From contig AZLU01000253.1 in NCBI GenBank assembly GCA_002224055.1, forward strand, positions 1 to 57,148: a stretch of DNA of 57,148 nucleotides, written 5' to 3'. Below are positions 36,061 through 47,692 of this stretch, piece after piece. Origin of the DNA: Pezizomycotina sp. ARF18. Its lineage: Eukaryota > Ascomycota. A program made the position numbers and the translations under genes. The notes below the pieces were generated by a model, which did not search any database, was not told where the DNA came from, and saw only the letters and a program-made list of their open reading frames with translations. Position 1 is the first letter of the stretch; each line of letters opens with the position of its first letter.

Positions 36061-36914
36061 CCCTTTACTACTGCTTATTTTTTCTTTCTTAAATATATAT
36101 ATTAATTATATTAACTATTTTAGAGAAATACACGCCTTCCCCTCCAATTCACTCTCACGGTTTACAGAAGGATCCCCCCTCAACGTCTTCTCTCTTATTT
36201 TCCGGCTCTAATTCTTCCTTTCTCCTCATGAACATCTTTATCACCTGTGAGTCAATTTCGACATTTTGATGTTTTTGATCAATTCATAATAGCATAAGTC
36301 CTTGAAAAGGGTTGTTCCTAAACTCGTCATTTCTCTATTTCAGAAAGTAGGATTGTAATCGCTGTGTTTTCTCGTGTTTCCCTCTCCCTCTTTTGAATTT
36401 TACTTTCCCTCATACCTCCCTTTCACTTTCGTTTCTATTCCACCTTTTCTTTTTCTTTTTTATAATAACGGCCCTGAGTAAAATTTTCACAAGTTCATGG
36501 TGACGCTGTAGGATTGCCTGGTGTGCATTCTGTTTTCTTTCTATAAAGAATTCTTCCCGTCCTCTTTCTTCCTTTTCAATGAGATTCAACCACCGGATAT
36601 GGAATCGCCGTTGTTAAACGCCTACCTTTAATACGAGCATTTTTTTCTATCTCCTCTCGCAACGGGGTGACGACATCACCATTGGTTCCAATTCCCCCCC
36701 CCTCGAAGCCATTTAGGGAAAAAAAAAGAAATTGGTATACCTCTCAAAGTTCCTTTTTCCTTTTTGTCTTTTTCTCCTGTCGGATTATAGATCGAAAGGC
36801 GATATCTAACAAGATTTAGATAAAGCAGGAAGGTTTTTAATGGTCACGAACTTCGCAACACTTTAACTTCCGATTTCATACAACGAAACCCTATATTTCT
36901 CCCACCTTGTAGCC

Positions 36915-39900
36915 ATGACCACCGCAACCGCAACACCTCATTATGATACCTCACGCCGGAGGTCGATAGGTCTATTTTACAAACAACCTTCACAGGCAGC
37001 GTGAACATCAAAAGTGGGATGAATCCTAGTAATAACGCTAAAGCCGCCCGCGCCAGCGACCCGTTTCATTGTTCAACGGCGGCAGCCTGGGCACCTCGGC
37101 ACCAAGCATCACGTTAAACCATGGCGCACCACCCTCTCCGAATCTCAATGGCCCATTACCACCACGACCCAAAGTCGCGACGCGACCATCCTCCATGTTC
37201 ATTACCACAAAGTTCCAGGAGCCGTCATCTCCTGGAACCTCTACGGTATCTTCGTCGAATGCGTCGTCGGTTGTAGAGGACAGACCAGAATTGGCGCGAT
37301 CACAAGCGATTGTTTTATTCTCCGGGGAGGTTCTCTCCACTGGTGGCTTATTGCGCAGCTTGCGAAGGAAGGAATATCTGGTTTGACCGAACCCACTTGC
37401 TGAGATTTCGGTCGCATGCGCGTGCGGCGGAATGTTTCCCTGCACTAAATCCAGGATCAAGGGCAAATGGGAGGTCGGTTTCGTTCGGAACAGTAAGCGA
37501 CGTATCGCCTGACCAGACGCTGATAAAATTAACACACATCGTGGCTGTTTACGAAATAGACAGGACGTTGTGCAGGTTGAACACCTTGACGAAATCAATG
37601 GAACCCCGATGTCTACGACGCTGCAACTCTCGAATTCCGGGGAGGCTGACCAATGGATTCGCGCGTTGTGCAAGACGTCTCGGTCAGCTAACTTTTCTAC
37701 GCCGCCTTTTGCGCCCAAACGGTGGAATTTATTGCACGTCGCCTGGAACAGGAGCGGGACTATTCGCCGCAGAATGTCATGATATTTCGGGTTGTCCACC
37801 GTTTATCTAGCGGAAAAAGGACAACTGAAGGCTTCGGCGTCGCTCGAAGATAGTTCCAGTCTACGTCAACAATATGTTATCTTGCCGTCGGCGTCCATAA
37901 ATCCATATTGTCCCTATGCCCAAGCTCAACAACACCGTAGTGCAGCCTCACTTACTTCGCCCGCTCCCTTGCTATCATTCGGAATTCTCACGCTATGCTC
38001 TCTTAATATGATGCCTGATGTTGACGACTCCTTCACCCTCAAGTTCCGCTCTCCTTGCAAACAGTATCACACACTCCACCTTGCATCCTCATGCTCAGCA
38101 CAAATAATCCAAACCATCCGGCACGCCGCGGATTTCTTACGACCAGAATGGATAGAACCATCTTTTACTTTAGATATCCCCGAGAAGCTTTTTGACCAGC
38201 CATTTCCCGAAAACGAATCACCTGAAGAATACCTTTGCTTTGAACGTACTTTGGCTGCATATTGTAAGAGCTTCCCTCTCGATCCATGTGGACTGAGGAT
38301 GTAATTCAAGGGTGTCAAAGCTAACCGGGATGATATTAGGCGCTGCTTATGACGTTGAGCCTTCCGCAATTGCTTATAAGATTGAAGACGATGTAGAAGA
38401 CGGTCCCAGATTCAGCCTCTTGAAACCAAATCACGTCGGCGAACACGATATTCCGTCATGGAGTTATTGGCTGTCTTGAGATCCTTGCGATGGAATGAAT
38501 CTTTCGTATCTATATCTTTCAAAGGCGTAAGCTTAGATTCTCTAAAAGGCTTGGTGGACTATCACGGGAGCGATATGGAACCTTACAGGACGAGATCTGG
38601 GAGGAAACTTAATACAAAAGGTGTCAGAAGATCCCTGTTGGTCTAGAGCTGAGAGCCATTGCAGCCTGTAGCTCTCGTCTTAGAAGGCTTGACTTCACGG
38701 ATTCCCTGCAAAAGCCCGTCCTAAGGCCAAGCGACGATGACGACGATTCAGAGCCACGCGAGTCGGGTTGCGAAGTTGTGAAGCAATCTTGCCCTCTGCA
38801 AGAAAAACCTAACGAACGTTGATTGGATCGTTCTGTCAGGCATTTGCCTGGACCAAGCAGATCTGGATTGGCTAGTTGATGCTGCGGTAGATAAAACCTG
38901 CCATTTTCGAGGATTCGAAGTGGCTCGGTGTGACCTGAGTGCAAGGTCTATTACCGCTCTTGGATACTTTATCTACCCACGGGGATTCTCTGGAAGCTAT
39001 AGATATTTCGGCTAATCCTGGACGACTGAGCACCGGCAAATCTAAACTCCCTTAGCGATTTCCTGTGGCATTTCCGAAGCTACGGATACTAAAATTATCT
39101 GATGTTCGACTAGTGTCTGGAAGTAATACCGCTTCTCCGGATTTGCGCTCAACCATGAGGTCGCCTCTGCCTCGGTCAATGTCGTTAAGCTTAATGACGC
39201 CATCGCCTTCACCTTCTCGATCGCCATCAACATCTGATGTCAGATGGAAACCGGTCCCGATGAGGACCGTATCAGGTCTCTCTGTGCTATCCAGCACGTC
39301 TGCCGGAAGAAATGCTTTCAAGGAACATGCTATCATTTCCGAGGATGTCTTGCTGAAGTGGAAGCTCGAGGAGTTGGATCTGAGTGGCACCATGGTATGT
39401 CTCTACCTTATCGGCCTGTATTTACTTTTTCTGGGTTTTCTGGTCTTTGGTCTTGCATCCCAGCCATTTTCTTCACAGGATGGAAACAAATGTTTTAAAC
39501 TAACATTCTAATTTCGTAGCTTAACAAGCAAACTGTCGATGCACTCTCGACATATTTAGCGAGTCCGTCGTCTGATAATTTGAAAAAACTATCACTTAAT
39601 AGATGTGGGCTCAAGAGTGGCGAGCTGGCAGTTCTTCTAGGCTGCCTCGCCCGGGAACCGGAAAGCCAAGAAATATGCATCTGTGCGTCGCGCTTGGATT
39701 TAACGCCCTCATTAGGTCACTGTGCTAATTCATATTTCTTAGATACGTTGATCAATTGAAGATCACCCCGGATCACAACAAGCTTGTAGATGCCATTAAG
39801 AAAGGCTTATCTCCAACACATTTAACAATCAGCAACGTCGATTACCTTGACGAGGCTATGTTTCGAAAGCTCATAAGGGCTTTGACAGTCAATAAGACCC

Positions 39901-40625
39901 TGCGTTACGTTGATTTATCGAAGGTGTTCTTGCCCAGCGATGCAAATAACGAGACGATAGTGGCGCTCGTCGAATTGTTCACAACAAACAACACGTTGCA
40001 AGAGCTTGATATCTCGGGTGGCTACGGTAGAATTGAAGATGGAGACTGGGCCAAGGCCTCAACAAGCAATTGGGACTTTGACGAATAACAAGACACTGAA
40101 GGTTTTGAAGGTTGAACAGCAGCGTCTCGGGCCGCAGGGGGCAATGGTCATCGCCAAAATGCTTGAGGAATCGTACGCTTGAACAGATTCACTGCGCAAC
40201 AACGGAATCAACCTGCAAGGCTTTACAGCCCTCGTCAACGCTGTCCAAAAGAATTCAACAGTGCAGAAGCTTCCAGGTCTCGAGAAGGACAGGTTGGAAC
40301 AACTGGGCAGATTAAAACGCGACCTGCACAAAAGTATTCCTCAATATGAGCAACCGTCATCCAGTCGACTCTCAGTCGCGTCGCACCTCTCCTCGACATT
40401 TCATTCCCTAGAACGGAGAAAGAGTATTCGGTCTTTGAAGGTTTCACTCCAGATCGTCCGATCAGGAACCTCCGCCAATAGTTTCGGAAGACCAAGTTAA
40501 AGATGCTCTCAAGGTCCTAAGCCTACGTTGGGACGTGGGTCCCAAGGCTTCAGGATTCTCTTGCTAGAAATAGCCAATTTCAAGAGGAACGGAAGAAACT
40601 CGCTCTTCCCACACCTAGCTTTTAA
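36915..40625 (+). CDS. PH plus leucine-rich-repeat protein (CARMIL-like layout)
   Basis: The start at 36915 gives MTTATATPHYDTSRRRSIG, followed after a frame change by a Ser/Pro-rich stretch (SLFNGGSLGTSAPSITLNHG). A PH domain covers about 37300-37680: VLFSGEVLSTGGLLRSLRRK, LTRTHLLRFRSHARAAECFP, and STTLQLSNSGEADQWIRALC closing it. From about 38460 a ribonuclease-inhibitor-like LRR array follows: ELLAVLRSLRWNESFVSISF, LRRLDFTDSLQKP, LRILKLSDVRLVSGSN, KLEELDLSGTM, LKKLSLNRCGLKSGELAVL, LRYVDLSKVFLPSD, LQELDISGG and LKVLKVEQQRLGPQGAMVIA. The C-terminus is charged and coiled (GLEKDRLEQLGRLKRDLHKS; QFQEERKKLALPTPSF). Introns lie near 39394-39520 and 39665-39744. PH followed by LRR recalls CARMIL actin regulators, but no capping-protein motif is visible, so the comparison is structural only. 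Many frame breaks. Confidence 0.82.
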
Positions 40626-42234
40626 GATTTCCTGCAAATATATCACTTTTCTTTTACATTTTTTTTTTTTTTTTTTCATTTTTTCTATTATTTTCCCCCT
40701 TCTATTTCATCTATTATATTCTTCTTTCTCAACTCGTTGTCTTCTGGGGAAGCTATCCATCTTGGAATTATTATGCATGGGAACCCACATTATATTTGAC
40801 TCGTTTCTCCATCTCGAGCAATACAACAACAAATATCTCGTTTTGTCACGAATATATAAATACTTACTCGGCAGTACAAACAGTATACAGTTATGAACAC
40901 CCCCTGGAGTTACTTTGTTATGTGCCTTTCTTTACTTACTTTCTTTCTTCATTTGTGTGAGTTTCATATGTTTCAGTCTTCTATATATATCCTCCACAAT
41001 CATTTAACCCTTTCACTTCGTATACATATATTACTATTATTTTAATCCTTCAGGGATCACGAATTTTCTTCCTTCTTTCCATTTCCTCCCTGATTAAATC
41101 AACTATTATACTTCTATTTCCATTCACACGAGCACCTTTTATAAATATCATTTCGTTTTGTTTCTATTTTTTTGTCTTGATATCAGTTCTTCTTGCTGGT
41201 CTTAGTTGTTCTTGCCCTCTTAGATTCGGTTCATTTTATTTTCATCTTCCGTTCACCAGTATATATATATACACACACATACATACGTACTATATGGGTA
41301 ATCCCCGTACTCTTTCTTTTCTTTTCTTCTTTTCTTTTGTAACTGTACTACTATACACAAAACTAAAATCATTGGGATCGGCGCAATTGAACATTATTTT
41401 TTCAATCCAATTTTCATCCACTACTTTCGCACCTGTGGTCCAATTGGCGACGACCGTGGCCATCCTAGATAAGTAATCAAATGTCCGTCGTAGCCAAATT
41501 ATATCTATATTCCCCCTTAATCGATAGCTACAGTGATCGCTCATTGTTGAGTCATTGATCAGGTAGCTATCCATTTGGAAGAAGCTTGAGGCAGCTTCCA
41601 TCGATGGACTCTTTCCGCGTTTTCACGGATTGATCGAAATTGTAAGTGCCCTGCACTTCCGAGTCAAACCGACATAGCCGGGCGCCTATTTGACAAAGGA
41701 TCGATGCCAAAAATGAAAGAACATTCATAACGAAAATATTGAGTATTTCGTAGAAGTATGTACCTAAAGAATAGATCTGAACGTGAATTATATCTACACA
41801 GAAAAAAGAAGATTACATGTGAGTACTATACCTATTTATTCTTGTCAATTTGAACCCTTCACTTATAAAAAAAAAAAAAGAGCAAGGCTGTGAGACATAA
41901 ACTTATTGACGCCGTCGAACAAGAAATAACGGTGACAAAAAAGAAAGAAAAAAAAAATAAAAAGAAAAGAAAAGAAAAAGAGATCGGAATGGGACGAAAT
42001 CGGGATCGTCAAGGCAAAGGAACAAAGCCACAACAGAAGGCGGCAATATGACACACGGTCCGACAGCGCCTCGTTATCTTTCAAAGGGAAGCGCCGCATC
42101 CCAGGGACTTCGACCAGGGTCAATAAGACACATTGCAAATCATCTGAAAGGCTGTTCCGCGCGAAAAACGATGGAATTTGGCAAGTTATCTGGAGCTTGG
42201 ATATACCACAAAGGCTTCATCAATATCTCTCTTA

Positions 42235-42265
<31 letters not shown>

Positions 42266-42589
42266 GGCTACAAAAATGATTCAAGAAGAACAAAAGACAG
42301 AATTCGTGGACGCCCAAATGTTTAAATTTTGAAGAGGAAGCAAAAATGGTATATCTGTATCAAATAGGACCAAAAGAAAAGAAAGGAAACACGTCAGCGA
42401 CCAGCCTAGATGCAAGGGTTAAAATGCAGAGGAACAAATACAAAGAAAAATAACACACCAGAGAGGAATCGCAAAAGGGTCACTATACACAAAGGAGATA
42501 GTAAGAGATTTTAACATGTACTCTATCTTTTGAAACGAAGGATTGAAATATCAACAACAACATAATAATAACGGAACAAAAGGAAAGGG
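40626..42589. other. convergent intergenic with one orphan frame
   Basis: T-rich 3' flank of the PH+LRR gene at left and 3' flank of the DUF2015 gene at right. T runs near 40655-40677 and 42238-42265. A 103-codon minus-strand frame at 41290-41601 begins with ATG and has an amino-acid mix that is not obviously low-complexity, but I recognise nothing in it. Confidence 0.45.
41290..41601 (-). CDS. orphan open frame, doubtful
   Basis: A 103-codon frame starting with ATG. Its first 85 residues have balanced composition (for example RMATVVANWTTGAKVVDENW); the end becomes Lys/Arg-rich where it reads through a simple-sequence block. No domain, signal peptide or membrane segment is apparent, and no introns can be placed. 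It may be chance coding potential in a convergent spacer. Confidence 0.15.
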   Translation of the reverse strand: MEAASSFFQMDSYLINDSTMSDHCSYRLRGNIDIIWLRRTFDYLSRMATVVANWTTGAKVVDENWIEKIMFNCADPNDFSFVYSSTVTKEKKKRKERVRGLPI

Positions 42590-43209
42590 CTAGCTAATAT
42601 GTTGTCGATCAAATTCACGAGAAGTAACGGCACGAGGGTCTAACGGCACCCCATCCGGTCCGATGTTATGCTTCGCCAGCTGCTTGTGAATGAACTTTGT
42701 GCGCGCCTCATCGAATGAGACATGCGTGCCTTCATAATCTTCAAAATCTCACGCTTCGACTTTGCGTCCAAACCGCCGCGGCCATCAGATGACTCGATAT
42801 TGCCGGCCAGGTTGAAATTTTCAGAGTGTAGTCCGGCCTCGACGTCCTCATGGAATGTTTGCGGAAGTCTTTGATATACTGCCGAGGGAACTATTCTGGA
42901 TGAGAATCGGTCTCCAGCTGTCGCGAGTATAGTAAAGACCTAAAAAAAAAAAAAAGAGTCAGTCAGAAGTTAAACCAAGGGAATAATATACCGAATGTTG
43001 ATTATCGACAGGCAAAGCAAGCCTAGGAACCTAGAATTTGACAGAACAGAATAACGCCGCTGCAAAAGGAAGGCTATATATATATATATACATAATATAT
43101 TTCGCTCGAATAACTATCTGAGCGCCCTGTATGAGAGAGGACTTACTAACTATGAATACGAATACCAGAAATAAAAGGTGAAGAATAAAACGTAGTGGAG
43201 GTTTTCCAT
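42590..43209 (-). CDS. small DUF2015 / UPF0357 membrane protein
   Basis: A fungal protein of unknown function with one N-terminal membrane segment. Exon 1 (43209-43147) starts MENLHYVLFFTF and continues, after one frame change, LFLVFVFIVS, a hydrophobic helix. After an intron with a poly-T acceptor, exon 2 (42939-42590) reads LYYTRDSWRPILIQNSS, then YQRLPQTFHEDVEAGLHSE, NFNLAGNIESSDGRGGLDAK, SKREILKIMKAR, SFDEARTKFIHKQLAKHNIG, PDGVPLDPRAVTS and a stop at 42590. DVEAGL, the S/N-D-x-R-x-GLD block, FDEAR and IGPDG are the family signature. Length of about 135 residues is usual. The start is chosen because the hydrophobic segment follows at once. Frame breaks occur in the membrane segment, near LGS/YQRLP and near MKAR. 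Confidence 0.8.
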
Positions 43210-43426
43210 TTTTGATTGTCTCCGTACTTGCTTCCTCCCTCTCTATTTTTTTGATTCGCTTCAAGGTGTATTCGTACTTGGGAAAAAAGGGAAATTTGGT
43301 CAACGACAAAACAAAACCCACTGGAGAATAAATAAATAGATAAATAAATAAATAAGTGTGAAGACGCCGCTGACTTCCGGCGGATACTAGTAGGAAAGGG
43401 AGGTTTGATGAGCAGTCGGCGACGAC

Positions 43427-43456
43427 GATGATGATGATGATGATGATGATGATGAT
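43427..43456 (+). repeat. (GAT)10 microsatellite
   Basis: Ten perfect GAT units preceded by two GAC units. No coding frame is supported around it. Confidence 0.95.
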
Positions 43457-44232
43457 AGTGATGAGAATATGTTAAGGGATTATTCGAAAAAAGAAGGGAA
43501 TGGTGAGAGATTACTACCCAATAAAATATATAATGAAGGGTGAGAGGGGAAGAAACTGGAAAGAGAAAAGAAAGAAAGAGAGAGAATAATAGTAAGAAAA
43601 AGAAAATAGGGACTGCCGTTCCTTGTAGCGGATGACTATAAAATCGGGCCTTGGCAAAAGCAAAGGAAGCCGTGCACTAAAAAAAAAAAAAGTTACCGTG
43701 GCACCAAACATAACCGAATATTTCTCTGAGCGTTTTTTCTGGAGCTCTCTCTCTCTCTCTCTCTCTATACATGACGAGGGGATAGTCTTAGTGGCTTAAA
43801 GGTTTAATCCGTCTATCGATATATCTATCTACAAGCATCTACAAGCATCTCAATTAAGGGAGATTATATATATATCGAATAATTTACAACTACAGAAATA
43901 TAATCAAGTAAAAACCCACAAAAAATATTGAATCAAAATCGTGTGGAAGGGTATAGAATCTCGCACGGACAGCAGTTTATCTTTGTCTCGATGTAATCGG
44001 CGGGCCGCACGGTGAGACTCCAGATTTATACATACAGTACTCCAGTATGAGGAAACAAGTCTGCCACATACTATATTAATACAGATACACTATGCCGCTC
44101 TCTGGATAGAATTGCTCATAAAATAAATAAAATAAATGGTGCGCGATAGATATATTTTACATGTTAAACGCCTTTTGATTTAATCTTCCATTGCTCTATT
44201 AATTCTAAAGTATTTTCGTGAAGCCATAGTAG

Positions 44233-44640
44233 CTAATTCACCAGCCCTCTAATCCGACTACCTCTTCTTTTCGTTTTGGAGCTCTTCTTCCCAATGCTGG
44301 AGAAGACGAGTGCTTTTCTGGACTTTGAAACTTTCCGTTTTGCCGGTGCGGTAGCTCGGGACAACGCGACTTTTTGTTCCTCGATGGTGAGGATGGTGGT
44401 GATGCATCTGGTAACGTTGAACCTTTTAAAAAACGAGAGAAGGCACAAAAATGAGGTAGAGAATGGATCGCGGAAATATTTCGAGAATAAAATCCGCGAA
44501 AAGAAAGAAATATTAAGATAAAGTCCAAAAGTTAGCGATGGTTGGGAAACGGGAAAAGCAGCGAAACTGAAGCAGGCCAGCCAGAGTGATAGAGCCAACG
44601 ACGAGCTAACCCGAACCAAGCCATGTCCAACCATCGCCAA
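44233..44640 (-). CDS. possible small basic protein, doubtful
   Basis: The frame starts with ATG at 44640 and reads a hydrophobic stretch SSLALSLWLACFSFAAFPVS resembling a signal peptide, then T/F-rich sequence that looks intronic, then a Lys/Arg/Ser-rich end (KRKVSKSRKALVFSSIGKKS). Another frame gives a Ser/Pro/Lys-rich end over the same bases, so the true frame is unclear. No family is recognised. Confidence 0.2.
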   Translation of the reverse strand: MAMVGHGLVRVSSSLALSLWLACFSFAAFPVSQPSLTFGLYLNISFFSRILFSKYFRDPFSTSFLCLLSFFKRFNVTRCITTILTIEEQKVALSRATAPAKRKVSKSRKALVFSSIGKKSSKTKRRGSRIRGLVN

Positions 44641-45466
44641 CGCAATAGGCTACCAAAATACATACAAATTCTAAACAGGGCTGAGTAGTGGAGGACAATG
44701 ATAGCACAAACTAAGGAACGTGTTGTAGGAGAAAAAAAAAAAAAAAAAGAAAGAAAAGGATATTAACTTAAAAGAACTGTACAAGCATGCAAACCCCACA
44801 GAGTTCGAGACGGAGATATGGAGACGGAAAGTCGTTTAAGAGATAAATAAGGTATTTGAATGGGATGGTAAAAAATAATTTGCAATGAGTCATTATGGTG
44901 AAGGAGATGAAGCAATGATTAAATGGCGTATAGAGTAAGGACTTAAAGAAAAGACAAAGAACAGAACGAAAAGAGGCATAGCAAGTGGGTGAAACAGATA
45001 ACTCCAGATTGAGCAAACATGATTCCCAGTGCGCCGAGCAAAGCAAAAATCTCCTTTTCCTAGTTCTTTTCTAGCTCTTCTTTCACTGAAATTTGTTTAA
45101 AAGAGAAGAGCGGGAAACCAACTTATGAAAGAGACATACGCGAGAAGGGAATGAGGGAACACAAGAAAGAAAAAGAAGAAAGAAAAAGAAAAAAGAAAAA
45201 AAAATGCGAAAAACAGATGGAACGTTAAGCAACCTCGCCTAGAATACGCCAAAAAGGGGAACAGAATGTCTGCAGAAATTTGTACAGCGAAGGGTTGAGA
45301 TTTATGAGGTGATGTTAGATGATGGATTTATATGTAGAAGGCTTTGAGGAAAGGAGGAAGCGGAACCAAAAAAATGAATAAATGAATAAAAGAAAAGGAA
45401 AGAAAGAAAAGGCTATAATGTAACTTGAAGGGTATTTGTGCCGTCACCAAACCAAGGATACCATCG

Positions 45467-46011
45467 CTACAAAACAGGCCAAGGGTTCGAATAGAATGCG
45501 TCATCTTCGGACTCGTCGCTGCTGCTATCTTCATCTAGCAAGGACAAAGGCAACGGCAAGTCAAAGAAGAACTGACCTTGAGCATCAAAACCTCACCTTC
45601 CTGAATGGCACCAGATGATGCTGCATCACTCCGAGAGGTGGTAGCGGCAGTAGGAGTAGTGGCGGTGGTGGTAGATTCTGCCAATACACGTTAGTACCAT
45701 CTTCGTACTCTTCGTGAATGGGTCCATTGCTCGCTGCGAAAGGAGCAAGCGACACGGGCGGGTACTCGAAACGCCGGTGTCGCTTTTCCTTCTTTGTTTT
45801 TGGATGTAGAATGGTGCAGCACGAGGGATGACTGGCTGAGACGAACCTTCACGTTCAAATCCATGGCACCGGAAGAGGAAGAAGCGGCGATTGATTCACG
45901 CAACCTCTGCGATAATCGTTCCAAGCGGGCTTGCTCGACTGGAGCGTACACGGAATTTCGAAGCTTTGTCTTCGCTGCTTTGCGGGAGGATGATCGGGCG
46001 GATTTGGCCAT
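45467..46011 (-). CDS. DUF2423 protein with acidic C-terminal extension
   Basis: The start at 46011 gives MAKSARSSSRKAAKTKLRNS then PVEQARLERLSQRLRES, the DUF2423 signature (yeast YBL028C, human LLPH), a small basic, probably nucleolar protein whose role is linked to ribosome production. After AMDLNV the reading shifts frame; an Arg/Lys patch and a Pro- or Thr-rich stretch follow, then EGEV, and in a final frame QGQFFFDLPLPLSLLDEDSS and SDESEDDAFYSNPWPVL to a stop at 45467. The acidic, aromatic ending reads cleanly and uses the same strand without an obvious intron, so I include it. It is unlike the short basic tail of the yeast protein. The middle third has at least two frame breaks. Confidence 0.65.
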
Positions 46012-47656
46012 ATTATTGTGAAGGGGAATTTCTATTCCCTATTAGGTTTTTTTTTTTTTTTTTTTTTTATTGTTTTGTTGTTTGTGATTTCCGCTATGGA
46101 AGGGCGTGTTGCTGGAAACCTCGCCGTAGTTTGATCCGATGGTGAATCAAAAATGGATACGATGCTCCAGCAAAAGAGACGGATTCGTATTCGAGTCTTT
46201 GATCTTTAGGGTGTAATCCTGGTGGATGAGGAAGCAAGAAGGTCTTTAGATGACAACAAGGTCGAGTGCTTCGGAGGTTTTCTGTGTGACGGAGAAAAGG
46301 ATTAATACGCGATGAATTGCTCCTCGATTGTTGGGATAAAAGTTGAGAGAGAGATGAAGGAGGAAGAGTTAATGAGAAGAGGAGGAGAAGTAAGTTCTAT
46401 TATTTAATACACGGGAGAGTGAGGGGAGAGAGAAGAAAAATGTAATAACGGAAAAAAGGGAAGAGATGAAAGGAAGAAAGTTGAGAGTTGGGATTAAGAA
46501 GAAAAATAAGAGGGAGTGGGAAGAAAAAAAAAAATGACTGGAGTGGGTGCTGGGAAGGTTTCTCCGTTGTATAAGGTGCTGTAAAGGGTGTGGTGGGAAC
46601 AAGTTTTGACTCTTCCTTCCTTTTTTCTTTCTCCCTTTAACACGAATAGAAAAATTTTTCTTTCCCTTCAACCACCCCCTTCCGAGGTGGCTCAAACTTG
46701 TGTAGACTTTTCTCCCCAATAAGAAATAAGAGAACAGGAATATACAGAAATAACCAGCACAGTAAGTAATGGTCTTACACGTAGTTCCCAGTTTTGAAAT
46801 TTTACTTTATCTTTTTTTTTTGGGGGGTGGATGGACAAGCAGCAGAAATATACATACAGAGAATAATGCGAGAGGTATTTTTGAAACGGCTTAAATCAGG
46901 AAGAGCAAGGTGCTTTGTACCGTAGTACGGTAGTAGCAGTAATAATTTAGTATTATTATTACTTTTTAATGGAGTATTTTTATTTTAAGAAAAAAAAATG
47001 GGTTCATATCACTCCCAGATAAAATAGAAAGGGAGAGGATATAGTTCTACAAAGGAAAAAATATAGAAGGGAAAGGAAAATAAAAGGGAAAAGCACCCTT
47101 TTTCTTTTTCTCTCTTTTTTTTTTTCAGATTCCGCAAGGATTGTGTGTGCGTGTATACGCGGATTCAGTGACTTACTGTAGATAAATATGCAGGTCTCTT
47201 TTTTAGCACAGCTAGGAGAATAAGAAATATATACTTTATATATGTTTTAGATTTGTATATGGATAGCTTTGGATAATAGCTGGATCACGGAAAAAAGGAA
47301 AAGACGAGAGGTTGAATAATACGTCGAATTTTAATAATTCGAGAGGTGGTTGTGATTTTTTGTTTGATCGGTTACGAAAAGGAAACCACGAGTACTGATC
47401 CTATTCGCTTCAGGCCAAGACAGAAGCAGTACAAAAATAAAAAATAATAAAGGGAAAATAGGCTTATCGGTAAAGATAAAACGGGTGGGGATTAAGAAAA
47501 ATAATAGGGAAATTATCTGTGTAATAAAGGATGAGCTGCATATGTATATTACAAAGGAAAGGAAAAACGGCTGGACGGATTGATCAAATGGCAGGTAAGT
47601 AAGGTAGATATATGAGAGATAAGTGATAGCCAAGGGAATCTTTGGAGTGACAGATG

Positions 47657-47692
<36 letters not shown>

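Larger units (their letters stand above)
32685..36914. other. long divergent intergenic rich in (TAA)n repeats
   Basis: This 4.2-kb spacer separates two divergent genes. No gene is supported; a 62-codon frame at 34730-34918 has no recognisable features. It carries A runs (32711-32734, 33138-33158), (ATA/ATG)n at 33240-33312, (TTA)n at 33491-33553, 35271-35300, 35458-35491 and 35995-36056, and (CT)n at 34206-34228. CT-rich DNA from about 35800 to 36700 probably is the promoter and long leader of the PH+LRR gene. An ATG with a following GTGAGT near 36227 could be an upstream open frame in that leader. Confidence 0.45.
43210..45466. other. intergenic between DUF2015 and DUF2423 genes
   Basis: No gene is firmly supported. 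It has a (GAT)10 array at 43427-43456, (CT)n at 43745-43766, an A run at 43679-43691 and purine-rich DNA near 43550-43610 and 45170-45205. A minus-strand frame at 44233-44640 has a hydrophobic start and a basic end and might be a small gene, but two of its frames look equally coding. Confidence 0.4.
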
